64,000 nt of DNA from Phaseolus vulgaris (Eukaryota > Streptophyta > Magnoliopsida > Fabales > Fabaceae). The notes under the pieces were generated by a model. That model saw nothing but the letters and a program-made list of their open reading frames with translations, ran no database searches and had not been told where the DNA came from. A program made the translations under genes and the position numbers. The DNA is taken from the NCBI RefSeq assembly GCF_000499845.2, contig NW_027174110.1:62001-126000 (forward strand), read 5' to 3'. Numbering within the stretch: position 1 is the stretch's first letter; each line of letters starts with the position of its first letter. Positions 22,589-34,436 of this stretch are shown here, piece after piece.

Positions 22589-23560
22589 TGATATGATTCC
22601 ACAAGCAAAGTAGAGATGATTCTTTGACATTTTATGGAATCAACTTGAGTTGGAGATAGCTTAGGCACTTTTAATAGAATTGGATCAATGTTCTATGTTT
22701 CAAGAACTCACCAAAACTTACACCAAACACCAAACTCACATGGAAGATCCATCTATTGCCAATTGAACCGATTAAAATGTGTTTAAAAGCAAAAGATTCG
22801 AATAGAAAGCTTCAATTACAGAATTGAACCGAACAAACAAGCTAGAACAGAAAATGAACCGAACAAAACTAGAAATTAAGCTGAATTACCGAACATAAAG
22901 AAGCTAAAACATGTTTAGGAATTTCGTATGAAATGAAAAGATGAAGAAGAAAAGAACTTATGGAGATGAAGGACTTGGTTTGGTGATCACGCCACTTGGA
23001 TGGTGAAGGCTCCAAGATAAGTGAGCTAGTGTCGCCACTTGAGAGAACCAAATGCACTCAAGATAAGACAAGCTGAAGGAGAAGACAAAGTTCTCACAAT
23101 TCTCTCTCAAATTGAGTAGAGTTTCTCTATTACCAATTTCAATTATGAATTGTGAAGGACCCAAGCTCTCCCTTTATAGGAGCAAGGGTCGGCCAAGTAC
23201 ATGCTTATTCTAGAAGCTACCTACTCCTACAACACACCCCCCTACTAAGCTCACGCTTTCTTCTAAACTCACACCTAAGCTCACGCTTACTACTAAGCTC
23301 ACACCCCCCAAGCTCCTAAACTAAAGTCTAAAAATGCTTTTACAAAAGAGGTGTCTCATGTTTCCCTCTAAGCACTTTTTATTACACAAGAAACTATAAG
23401 AAGAGAAAACAACCTTCCATTATTTCCTAATGCCTTGAATTGGCTTCGTGTAAGCCTTTGAGGTCGGCTACAAACTCCTTGAGCGTCTAACACTTGAGCC
23501 TCTACCTCTTCTTGTCCTTGAATATTGGCCCCCATTTGGTCTTGATCTTGATCTCCATCA
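22589..23560 (-). repeat. 3' LTR of the CRM-type element
   Basis: TGATATGATTCC ... GATCTCCATCA in plus orientation, followed inward by TACTCCCC, the complement of a GGGGAGTA polypurine tract. It contains the last codons of pol (to 23368). Confidence 0.93.
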
Positions 23561-26228
23561 TACTCCCCGAGTTGGAGAGAATTCGACCACGAATTCTGGA
23601 GACCTACAGAAAAAGGAGTTAGATCACTGATATTAAAAGTATGACTACCAATGTATGTATCAGGCATATCTAACTCATAAGCATTGTTATTAATCCTCTT
23701 TAGGAGTTGAAAAGGTCCATCACCACGAGGCATTAGTTTGGACTTCCTTTGAGTAGGAAAACGATCTTTCCTCAAGTGAGGCTAAACCCAATCACCTCAT
23801 CAAACAACAATGCTTTTCTCCTTTTATTGGCAAGTTCAGCATACTTGCCAACCTTCTTCTCAATTCTCATCTTGATATCTTTATGCAAAGTTTTAACAAA
23901 AGAAGCCTTTTCATCCCCATCTTTGCACAAGATATCCTCAAGTATGGGAATAGGAAGAAAATCAAGAGGTGTTAAGAGGTTAAACCCATAGACAACCTCA
24001 AAAGGAGAATGTGAGGTGGTAGAAATACTACACGGTTATAGGCAAATTCAACATGGGGTAGTAAATTCTCCCACACTCAAGGATTCCCGGAAATGAAGCA
24101 TCTCAATAGTTGTCCCAAAGTTCTATTTACCATTTCGGTTTGACCATCAATTTGTGGGTGACAAGTAGTAGAAAATAAAAGCTTAGTACCAAGCTTACCG
24201 CACAAGGTCTTCCAAAAGTGACTCAAGAATTTGGGAAGCCCATGCAAACGTACCACCTCTTGAAAGAAGAGGTTTGCAATATGACATGCATCATCCACTT
24301 TGTGGCAAGGAATAAAGTGAGCCATCTTTGAAAAACGATCCACTACCACAAAAATGGAATCCTTTCCCTTTGATGTCTTGGGTAATCCTATGATGAAATC
24401 CATAGATATGTCAACCCAAGGCATTGAAGGAATAGGGAGAGGAGTATATAAACCATGGGGATGCATCCTAGATTTAGCCTTGCGGCAAGCTATGCATTTA
24501 TCTCACAAACTATGAACATGTTTATGCATATGAGGCCAATAGAAATGTTCATGCAACACATCCAAAGTTTTAGCAACCCCAAAGTGACCCATTAATCCTC
24601 CCTCACGTGCTTCTCTAACAAGAGATAATCTAATGGAGCATTGAGGAACACAAAGACGTTTTCCTTTGAAAAGAAAGTCATCTTGTATAAAAAAATCTTT
24701 GTGTCCTCCCTTAAGACACTCTTGATAGATAAGAGAAAAATCAAGGTCATCATGATAAAGATCCTTAATATGATCAAAGTCAAGAAATTGAGAACCCAAA
24801 AGAGTGAGCAAGGCATATCTTCTAGAAAGTGCATCGGCCACAACATTTATTTTGCCTTGCTTATGTTTGATCACATAAGGAAATTTATCAAGGAATTCCA
24901 CCCACTTAGCATGCCTCTTGTTAAGTTTGTTTTGGCTTTTCAAATATTTAAGAGACTCATGATCACTATGAATCACAAACTCTTTAGGAAAAAGATAATG
25001 TTGCCAAGTAAACAAAGCTCTAACAAGGGCATATAATTATTTATCATAAGTGGAATAGTTGAGATGACTCCCTTTCAATTTCTCACTAAAATAAGTTATG
25101 GGATGGCCCTCTTGAAGGAGAACAGCCCCAATGCCTATACTTGAAGCATCAAACTCAATCTCAAAGGTTTTAGCAAATTTAGGAAGGGCTAAAATGGGAG
25201 CATTAGTCAATTTTTTTTTTTAAATCTCAAAAGCTTTTTGTTGTGCTTCTCCCCATTGAAAAACCACATCCTTTTTCACTATATCATTGACAGGTGCGGC
25301 TATTGTACCAAAGTTGGGTACAAATCTTCTATAAAAAGAAGCAAGTCCATGAAAACATCGGACTTCATTCATACATGTAGGTGTAGGCCAATTTTGAATG
25401 GCCACCACCTTAGCTTGATCCACATGGACCCCTTTGCTACTCACAACAAACCCTAGGAATTCTATATGATCAAGAGCAAACATACATTTAGCAAGGTTAG
25501 CATACAAATGTTCCTTCCTAAGGGTTTCTAATACTTGCCTAACATGCAACCTATGGTCTTTCAAAGATAAGCTATAAATGAGTATATCATCAAAATAAAC
25601 AATGATGCATGAAAGGTCTCAAAACATGATGCATGAGGCGTATGAAAGTACTTGGAGCATTAGTTAAACCAAAGGGCATAACTAACCACTCATATAAGCC
25701 AAAGTTGGTCTTAAAAGCCGTCTTCCATTCATCACCTGGTTTGATACGGATTTGATTGTAGCCGCTTTTAAGATCAATCTTTGTAAAGATTTGAGAACCA
25801 TGCAATTCATCCAACAAATCATCAAGCCTAGGTATAGGATGCCTATACTTAATTGTAATGTTATTGATAGCCCTACAATCCGAACACATCCTCCATGTGC
25901 CATCTTTCTTAGGGACAAGGATAATAGGCATAGCACAAGGGTTCATGCTATCTTGGACCCAACCTTTTTCAATCAAAGCCTCTATTTGTTGGCGAATTTC
26001 CTTGGTTTCACTTGGATTGGTCCTATAGGCCGGACGATTTGGTAAGGAAGATCCCGAAATCAAATCAATTTGGTGCTCAATCCCTCTCAAAGGTGGAAGG
26101 CCTTTTGGAGGATCTCGAAACACATCTTGAAACTCCTTTACCAAATTATCCAAGTCATGAGAACTATCAACAAGTGGTTCTAACTTAAGAGGTCTAGGGA
26201 TAGCTAAGAAAATAGGATTGTGAGCCAC
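23368..26228 (-). pseudogene. pol: CRM-type pol (RT, RNase H, integrase), multiply broken and missing an integrase Asp block
   Basis: RT from 26228: 'GLPPLRGIEHQIDL', 'PCAMPIILVPKKDGTWRMC', 'LYEWLVMPFGLTNAPSTF'. A frameshift falls just before the YFDD catalytic box (about 25600), which survives in another frame. RNase H follows after a stop ([13 protein letters not shown], about 24950). Integrase has '[12 protein letters not shown]' and '[14 protein letters not shown]', but 'LHGLPK' is joined directly to 'FLSHFWKTL' (about 24230). The usual segment with the second catalytic Asp is absent, and the Glu end '[17 protein letters not shown]' remains. The C-terminus ([19 protein letters not shown], 23775 on) runs 193 bases into the LTR. 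At least four further stops or shifts. Confidence 0.88.
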
Positions 26229-26237
26229 TATTTCCCT

Positions 26238-27968
26238 TTAGATCTCATGCCTAGACACAAGAAGTGTAGGCTTAGGACTTTTTTCTTTTTCACTCTCCCT
26301 CTTTTTCTTCATTAGAATTTGGTCCTCATGGACTTCTCTTGGAGAGAGAGATTTCAAAGTAACCTTGTGACCATAGAAATCAAAAGAAAGTTTGTTGGTA
26401 AAGCCATCATGAAAAACTTTTCTATCATATTGCCAAGGCCTTCCCAAAAGAACATGGGTTGCTTCCATGGGCACAACATCACATAATACCTCATCTTTGT
26501 ATTTTCCAATGGAGAAATGGATGAGGACTTGTTTATTCACAACTATTTGTCCTACTTCACTAAGCCATTGCAATTTGTAGGGCTTTGTATGAGAGATAGT
26601 AGGCAATCCAAGTTTATCTACTACTCTTGTACTAGCCATATTAGCACAACTACCCCCATCCACTATTAAGGAACACATGTTGTTTTGAATAAGACATCTT
26701 GTATGGAAAATATTTTCCCTTTGACTTTCATCAAAAGGTTGTGAAACTTGTCCAAGAAGTCTTCTCACAACTAACAAATCTCCTTCAAGTGGACTCTCAC
26801 TCTCATTCTCACTAGATGCCCTAGAATGTGAAGAATGCCTAGGTGAATCCGAATCATGCTCACTCATGACAATGCCATTATGCACAAACATATTCCTTTT
26901 AGAAGGACAATTAGCTGCAATGTGACCATAATCGATACACTTAAAGCATTTCTTACTAGACGATTTAGTTGGTGACTTAGGCATAGAAGTAGAAGGCTTA
27001 GATTCCCTTGGTTTGAAAGAAGAATCTTTAGAAGGAAATTTAGAAAAAGATTTTTTGTTCTTCCAAGAATTGTTGTAGTAACCATCATTGGGAGCATTTT
27101 TGAAAGAATTTTTCTTAGCAAGTTGGGCTTCCACCTTCATTGCAAGATGAACCAAAGAACCCAATGATGAATACTCTTGAAGTTCAACAATATCTTGAAT
27201 ATCCTTCCTTAGACCACTCACAAACCTAGCTATCAAAGCTTCCTCACTCTCACGTCTATCTACCTTAAGCAAAAGCATTTCTAATTCTTTGTAATAAGCA
27301 TCCACACTTAGCGTGCCTTGTTGAAACCGTTGGAGTTTCAACATGAGGTCTTTCCTAAAGTGTGGTGGCACAAATCTAAGGCGCATTTGATCCTTTAAAG
27401 AGTTTCAAGAGTCCACGAGAGGACCCTTGTGATAGATAATGTCCTTTACAACACCATGCCACCATTTCATGGCATAATCACTAAACTCTAAGGTAGCTAG
27501 CTTATATTTGTGCTCATCTTGGATCCTATGGATCTCAAAAATTTGTTCACATTTAGCCTCCCAATCTAAGTACACATTAGGATCACTATCCCCATTGAAA
27601 CTAGGCATTTTGACCGAAGGGAGCTTAGCCTTTGCGTCTTGGTAGTAGCCATCTTCAAGGTGGCGTCTATCTTCATGAGGTCTATATCCATGAAAGTGTT
27701 GTTGAGGTCTCCTTCTTCTATGTTCCTCTTCACGGCCATGATCATTGGAAGAGCCTCTAGATGAAGGTCTATGATGATGACACTCTCCATGGATAGAATG
27801 AGAGGATCTAGCTTGCTTCATTTCAATGTTTTGCAATTTTTCCTCCAACCGTCTAATAGCTTCATCTTTTTGTGTAAGGGCTCGCTTGGCCTCTTTTAAT
27901 TCACCAAGAATAGAAGCTTTGTTAGGAGAATGCTGATTGTAACACTCATCACTGAAATATGAAGCCAT
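26238..27968 (-). pseudogene. gag: CRM-type gag-protease, two in-frame stops
   Basis: Start ATG 27968 (MASYFSDECYNQ), followed by a charged helical segment and a His/Arg-rich stretch. The Gag core reads 'LPSVKMPSFNGDSDPNVYLDWE', and TGA at 27405 interrupts it where a Trp codon would fit. It resumes in frame with 'LRFVPPHFRKDLMLKLQRFQ' and 'LIARFVSGLRKDIQDIVEL', then a zinc knuckle CFKCIDYGHIAANC (about 26940) and the protease site SLIVDGGSCANMAS (about 26660; Asp-Gly-Gly, against the usual Asp-Ser/Thr-Gly). It ends TAA at 26238, twelve bases before the RT frame resumes in phase. Particle protein and protease. Confidence 0.88.
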
Positions 27969-29195
27969 TTGAAAAAAGAAAACAGCAAACAACAAAACAG
28001 CAAACAAAGTTAAGAAAACAAAGTTAGCAAAATAAATTGGAACCAAACTGCCGAAGTGAAGTGTCACTTAAATCACTCCAAAGAAAGAATACTCCCTTTA
28101 CCAAGCTGATCTTGAGGCCTTGAGTAACCTCAAATGAAATATGTCAAAGCAAGAGCACACAATCTTCAAAGCACTTCACCACAAAACCAATGAATAAAGA
28201 AAGACAAGCAAGAAAAGGTATAAGCAATAAAAGGCTATAACAAAAGGAATACTAGATGTATGACAAACTCAAAGATTAATGAACAAAAGACAAGAAAGAA
28301 AATAAGGTACTCAATGAAAAAGAAGGCACACAAAAGATACCTAAAGAAAAGCACTAGAGTAGATGAAGAAAACAAAAACAGAGCTACTGGAAAATATTTT
28401 TATGCAAACTGTGCTTGATTTTCACTGATTTAACTGGAACGATATAAAGCGAACTGGATTATGAAATTTTAGCCACAGAAAGTTCAAGATCTTAGCTCAA
28501 CAATGGCACTGGAATTACTCAAAAAAAGTAATCCAATTAATTGAGATAAATTTTTCAAAATCACTGCCTGATTACCGTATTTTTTTCGGCAGAATTGCAC
28601 ACTTTTTGTTTTTGATTTATCATTTTTTTGTACTTGGAATTTTTAAGTACTTAATTTTTCTACTTTTTGATAACACTTTAAAGAAAACAAATCCAGAATT
28701 TCAGAAATTTCCAGTGAGTAAATCAATTGCAATAAATCGAAACAGTAAGCACATTTTCAGAAAAACAGAGGAATCCTAACAGAAATGAAAAATAGAATTA
28801 AGAACTAGCAAAGACATAATGGAAATGATGTATAGGAACTTGTATAAATCTAAAATACAAGTATGAACTCAATACTAAAACAGAAAATGTACAAAGGATC
28901 AAATATCAAACTATGAAAAGTGTATTACACCAAAGCAAGAAACAAAAAAAAAATTCAATAAAAGTACTACAAGAAGTGATGACATTCTTGGAAAAACATG
29001 ACTATGACAAAACTTGTATGGATTTAAAAAGGAAAAGACACAAACACATGATAGGCACAATTAAGAAAACAACAATAAAACTCAAATTAAGCCTAAAAAC
29101 AGAAAGATAAACAGCAAGAATTATAGAGCTCTTGAATTAAAAGTGCAACACAACTCAAATTTAAACAAGAACAAACCTAAACTCTAGATACCACA
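27969..29195 (-). other. Untranslated leader and primer site of the CRM-type element
   Basis: AT-rich, no coding signal. Next to the LTR the minus strand reads TGGTATCTAGAGTT, resembling the initiator-Met primer site with one added base. Confidence 0.75.
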
Positions 29196-30138
29196 TGATA
29201 TGATTCCACTAGCAAAGTAGAGATGATTCTTTGACATTTTATGGAATCAACTTGAGTTGGAGATAGCTTAGGCACTTTTAATAGAATTGGATCAATGTTC
29301 TATGTTTCAAGAACTCACCAAAACTTACACCAAACACCAAACTCACATGGAAGATCCATCTATTGCCAATTGAACCGATTAAAATGTGTTTAAAAGCAAA
29401 AGATCCGAATAGAAAGCTTCAATTACAGAATTGAACCGAACAAACAAGCTAGAACAGAAAATGAACCGAACAAAACTAGAAATTAAGCTGAATTACCGAA
29501 CATAAAGAAGCTAAAACATGTTTAGGAATTTCGTATGAAATGAAAAGATGAAGAAGAAAAGAACTTATGGAGATGAAGGACTTGGTTTGGTGATCACGCC
29601 ACTTGGATGGTGAAGGCTCCAAGATAAGTGAGCTAGTGTCGCCACTTGAGAGAACCAAATGCACTCAAGATAAGACAAGATGAAGGAGAAGACAAAGTTC
29701 TCACAATTCTCTCTCAAATTGAGTAGAGTTTCTCTATTACCAATTTCAATTCTGAATTGTGAAGGACCCAAGCTCTCCTTTTATAGGAGCAAGGGTCGGC
29801 CAAGTACATGCTTATTCTAGAAGCTACCTACTCCTACAACACACCCCCCTACTAAGCTCACTCCTAAGCTCACGCTTTCTTATAAACTCACACCTAAGCT
29901 CACGCTTACTACTAAGCTCACACCCCCCAAGCTCCTAAACTAAAGTCTAAAAATGCTTTTACAAAAGAGGTGTCTCATGTTTCCCTCTAAGCACTTTTTA
30001 TTACACAAGAAACTATAAGAAGAGAAAACAACCTTCCATTATTTCCTAATGCCTTGAATTGGCTTCGTGTAAGCCTTTGATGTGGGCTACAAACTCCTTG
30101 AGCGTCTAACACTTGAGCCTCTACCTCTTCTTGTCCTT
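29196..30138 (-). repeat. 5' LTR of the CRM-type element, outer end lost
   Basis: Colinear with 22589-23519, plus a 12-bp insertion near 29860. At 30138 the match stops ('cttgtcctt') and the 149-bp repeat of element A starts, so about 40 terminal bases are missing. Confidence 0.92.
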
Positions 30139-30510
30139 CGTGAGTGGAGAGGTAGGTTCGTAGAGAACACCTCCCCTTTCGAGTGAGGGCGCCAAGGAGG
30201 AACGACCTAGTTCACAGCTAAACCCCCTCCTTACAGTGAGGGCAAGGTATCAAAGAACGCTAGGAGAAACATCATGGTGCCAAGCACCACGAGTTAGCAG
30301 TTGAGTGAGTTAAAGAGCAGTTTTCGGTTTAAGGAAATAAAAGCAGTTATACGTCCGAGAAAGTAAAGTTACAAGCGGATAATAAGTTGTTTGTCTGACA
30401 ACCAAATACTAGCTAAGGAAGAATCCTTGGAATGATTTGCCCGTTTACAACACAGTTTGATACCGCGAAAGGTGAAACGTCCATCTCGGGGTGCACACAG
30501 GCAACCTGAG
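30139..30510 (+). other. Element A 3' region resumes (part repeat unit, spacer)
   Basis: 30139-30230 repeats the repeat-unit stretch that also precedes the insertion (gtgagtggagaggtagg ... cacagctaaaccc). The rest is unique 3' UTR-like sequence between the repeat block and the antisense ORF. No gene seen. Confidence 0.75.
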
Positions 30511-31703
30511 CTAGGGCGTCTTTGAACCCCGCATCGTAAGCGTCAACAGCATCTCCTCAGCCTCAGCTTCTTCGAACCTCTTAGCTTGTTGAAGGAGTTC
30601 GGCCTCCACTCGACCCACCTGCACTTCTCGATTGATGGACCTTTTTTCAAGCCCCGTCATCTTGGCTTTGGATGCCTCAGCAGCCTCTTCCAGCTCAAAA
30701 ACCCGGATTCGCAGGGGCAGGATTCTTGCCTCCAGTTCGACAACCTCTCGGCACTTGGCGTGAAATTGCTTAGAGAGATCCTTTTTAGAACAGCGAAGGC
30801 AAGCCAACTCCTACTTCAGTGTGGTCTCGCGCGAAGCAAATGAACGAGCCAGCAGAGCCGTTTCTTCCTTAGTACTGGCCTCTCAGCGCCACCCTCGCTT
30901 CAGGCCTAGTTATGAGGGCATTGGACTGAGCAAGAAGAGCCCAAAAATTGAAGCCCAACCTTTCCCTCGCAGCGGCCTCATCTGAGTCCACCGTCACCTC
31001 TAGTTGGAAGCCTTTATGGGCATGTTGTAGGACAGTGGGTAGCTCGAGGGCAGGTGGAGTCACAGAAGCACTCGTCCCACCAAGGTCAGGGAACAAGGGA
31101 ACGTTTGTCGTTTGATCACGGGGCGAAGCCGAGCGATCGGTAGTAGAGGAATGGGAGGCCATTGCCGTCATAGGCCTAAGCCTCTTAGATATTGGCCTCT
31201 CGGCGGAGTCCTCATCTAATTCGATCTCCACCACCTTACTCTCGTAAGCAAATGGAGCGGGAGATACTTGGGCGGCGGCAAGAGAGACCGCAACTACAGG
31301 AATGGAAGGAGTAGAAGAGGGCGCGACAATGGCAGAAGTAAGGGCGTGGGGGCTAGAGGGGCCCACACCCCCAGACATCCCTTGACGGCGAGTCAGGATA
31401 CCAGCCAGCTTGGCCCGTTTCTCCTCATTCAGAACCATCCCTGAGTGAAAATTTTAGAATACGAGAGGTTGGGAAACATAGGAATAAAACATGCGAATGC
31501 ACAGGGGCATAATGCACAAATATAACAGTACGATAACAGGAATCAGCTACTCGAGAGTCCTGGGTTTCTTGAACCCTATCGAAGGAGGGAAACCCAGAAA
31601 AAATGAACAGAGGACGATTGAAATGCAAAAAGTTAAACAGGCCAGGCAGTTATCAAGCATCAGAATTAATAAATAAGTGCGATCAAGAATCAAAGTTCGT
31701 ACC
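30511..31703 (-). pseudogene. Antisense extra gene of element A (last exon and first-exon donor; domain exon lost)
   Basis: It runs opposite to gag-pol, between the repeats and the 3' LTR. A plausible first noncoding exon ends at 31703 (TGATCAAAAG, then GTACGA on the minus strand), as in B. The exon coding the conserved domain in B is missing. From a TTTTCACTCAG acceptor (31441) the last exon reads VLNEEKRAKLAGILTRRQG, aligning with B's LGQGKLAELRALARTHG. It continues Ser/Pro-rich and, after frame breaks at about 30870-30807, coiled-coil: 'CREVVELEARILPLRIRV' aligns with B's 'KIELESKIVPYRVRVADL'. Function unknown. Confidence 0.7.
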
Positions 31704-32019
31704 TTTTGATCAGATAGGATGAAGATGCTGGAGTTTGTAGGAAAAATGCGAGAGTGCTCGAGGAAGGAGACGAAGCAATCAAGAGTGTTTCAGAGAATGA
31801 TGGAACAGTGATTGGACGCGCGCGTTTTCGAACATTTAAAGGAAACAAAGAAGCGTAAGCGACGTTAAGCCCTAGTCGTTGATCAAAACACGTGTGCGCA
31901 GATAAGACAGGTTCAGAAAGACGTCACTCTGGTGCAGTATTCACGTCCTGTTATACAAAGCCACGTAGGTCACCAAGGGCAAGGACTTAGTCTCTTCGCT
32001 AAACAAGTTACAGCTCGAG

Positions 32020-32878
32020 ACTGGGGGGCTTGTGTACCGACCAGTCCTCGGGCTTCGTTGACCACTTGTGTTATTGGTGCGCCGTAAGCAGGGTCCCACG
32101 AGCGGCATGGGCCACTATCTCGCGAAGCACGTGCACCAAGGAACCAAAGAGTGGTCAGACATCGGTCACCAGGATGTACCGACGTGCCAGTAGACAGTGT
32201 GGAGAGGTCGGACATCAGGACCCAAACAGAAGAGCTGGACCACGAGAGGTGGATCCCAGACCACACATCAGTTATCAAAAAGGGAGAAACCTAGGTCACG
32301 AGAGTCCATGCGTGAAGAGTGGATGACGCGTTTAGGCATAACACAAGTATAGGGCCGCTGGAAAGATATGACCTGTGAAGGTCACGTTCCAGGGATAAGC
32401 TGCATGCATGGCACGTGAACAGCTAGGGCACTCCCAAAGGCGGGTGACCCCAGAGATCAGGTGGACAAGGAGGCACCCAGGTGGTCACCCCATCAGAGGT
32501 TGCACTCCAGATAGAGAACCCACGCGCTAGGTTATCCTAAGAGTAGGGTAGCAACAGTGTTGGGCCCAACCCCTCAGAAAGCCCATTTTGGGTAAAGAGG
32601 AAACCCTAGTTTCAGTCTATAAAAAGGAAGGTAACAAACTTAGCAAGGTACGCTATTCATTTGCGTCGCTTAACACACACATAGTGATAGTTATACAGTT
32701 TGGTGTTTCCTAGCCCTAAGACTAACTTGAGCGTCGGAGTGCAAACGGCCTCTAGGGCGCCCTTTGTCTTTGTGTTTTCAAGCATTCATCACAGGAAAGG
32801 CACGTGCAAACGCAAGGATTTTGGACGTGAGAGTGACGTAGGCGCACGAGGGCGTTTCAGGTCAACCGGCAGGAAAAA
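32020..32878 (+). repeat. Polypurine tract and 3' LTR of element A
   Basis: ACTGGGGGGCT (32020-32030) precedes TGTGTACCGACC. The LTR is colinear with 12936-13783 over 848 bp, with TATAAAAA at 32618. The terminal bases read GGAAAAA instead of AAACA, and I could not find a clean target duplication. The 178 bp that follow (32879-33056) are AT-rich host sequence with no gene. Confidence 0.88.
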
Positions 32879-33056
32879 ATTGATTATAAATAATAATATG
32901 ATCAATATTATATATCTTTAATAGAGTGAGACAACAACCCTTTTAATATTAATGAATAATAGATTTATAACTAATGAAACTATATTCTTTTGTGTTTGAA
33001 TTTAGGTGTAATGTGATGGAATAATTTGAGGTTAAATAATGATGTGATTTCTTAGA

Positions 33057-33901
33057 TGTACCGACCAGTCCCCGGGCGTTGACTAACCACTGGTAATGTT
33101 GGTGCCACGTAAGCGGGTTCCACGAGCAGCGCGAGCCAGTACCGCGCAAAGCACGGGCGCCAAGGAGCCAAGAGTGGTCAGACATCGGTCATCAGGATGT
33201 ACCGACTTGCCATTGAACAGTGTGGAGAGGTCGGGCATCAGAGATCCAAACAGTAGAGATGGGCCGCGAGAAGTGGATCCCAGATCACACACCAGTTATC
33301 AATAAGGGAGAAGCCTAGATCACGAGTGCCCATGCATGTAGAGTGGACGAAGCGTTCAGGCGTGACACAAAGTATAAAAGCCACTGGAAGGATATGGCCA
33401 ACAAGGGCCACGATTAGGGGCGAGCTGCATGCATGGCCCATGAACAACTAGGGCACTCTCAGAGGCGGGTGACCCCAGAGATCAGGTGCACGAGGAGGCA
33501 TTCAGGTGGTCATCCCGTCAGAGGTTGCACTCTAGTTAGGTTCCCCACGTGCTAGGTTATCCAGAGAGTAAGGTAACAACAGTGTTGGGCCCGCCCATCA
33601 GAAAGGCCCATTTCAGGTAAACAGGAAACCCTAGTTTCAGTCTATAAATAGTAAGTTAACAAACTTGGCAAGGGAGAATCCTCTTGCGCCATTTCACACA
33701 CACAAGAGCAAGAGTATACAGTTTTTGGTGTTTCCTAGCCCTAGTACTAACTTGAGCGTCGAAGTGCAAACGGCCGCTAGGGCGCCCATTGTCTTTGTGT
33801 TTCAGGTGTTCATCACAGGGACAGCACACGCGAACGCAAGGACTCTGGACGTGAGCGTGACGTAGATGTACGAAGGCGTTTCGAGTCAACCGATAGGAAC
33901 A
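33057..33901 (+). repeat. Solo LTR of the element A family
   Basis: TGTACCGACCAGTCC ... CCGATAGGAACA, colinear with both A LTRs but diverged from both. TATA-like TATAAATA at about 33642. Flanked by TTAGA (33052-33056) and GTAGA (33902-33906), a 4-of-5 match to a target duplication. No internal region, hence a solo LTR left by LTR-LTR recombination. Confidence 0.85.
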
Positions 33902-34436
33902 GTAGATATAGAGAACAAATGTGAAATGTAAGAGAGGGAAGAATAAGAGTTGTGAATAGTAAATCGCAAAGTGATCCTGCACTGACGTAGAATTCCAAGC
34001 GGTTGTACTTTCTGCTTCTCTGACGCTCCACCAAACCCCTCACCCATCGCTCGACACGTGGCTTCATCAACGGTTACCTTCAGTTACCGTTTGCGCTTCC
34101 CAAACCCATTTCGAAAAAACCCTTAAACCTATTTTCACTCCACTGTTCCATCACTTTTCTTCGTATTCTCAAACGCTCTAACTTTCTCCTGCAAAAAACT
34201 CTCAGCGTTCTTCAACATTCTGAATCACCAGCATCCCTCATCGTCTTCCTGATCGTCAAAAGGTACCTCCTTTCCTTCTTCTGCTGGTTTTTCCTGCATT
34301 TTAACCGATTCGCATCATCCTGTAACTGTCTGGTGCATACGTTGTGGGTTGTTTTTCCATTTCTCCTTTCTCGTAACTTAGGGCTTCGTCAATCGTTGCA
34401 ACGAACCTTCGTTCGTTCGTTTTTCACCCTTCTCCC

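Larger units (their letters stand above)
22589..30138 (-). mobile_element. Chromovirus-like (CRM-type) Ty3/gypsy element, all domains present but broken
   Basis: Minus-strand order: 5' LTR (29196-30138, end-truncated), initiator-Met-type primer site (about 29179-29192), leader, gag, protease, RT, RNase H, integrase, 3' LTR (22589-23560). The LTRs are nearly identical apart from a 12-bp indel. The RT and Gag blocks ('RYRHPIPRLDD'-type, 'LYEWLVMPFGLTNAPSTF') and the pol frame entering the LTR suggest the CRM clade. It inserted in the 149-bp repeat of element A. The last roughly 40 bp of the right LTR are replaced by another repeat copy, so no target duplication can be read. Confidence 0.9.
12936..32878 (+). 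mobile_element. Tat-lineage Ty3/gypsy element A, carrying two nested elements
   Basis: LTRs at 12936-13783 and 32031-32878 bracket gag, protease, remnants of RT/RNase H/integrase, a 149-bp tandem repeat and an antisense coiled-coil ORF. After removing the two insertions (15973-21324 and 22589-30138) the parts read in the same order as in element B. The Tat assignment follows from similarity to B, which has a second, archaeal-type RNase H. The LTRs differ at many positions by eye, more than the LTR pairs of the nested elements do, so A is the oldest. The RT core is deleted. Confidence 0.88.
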
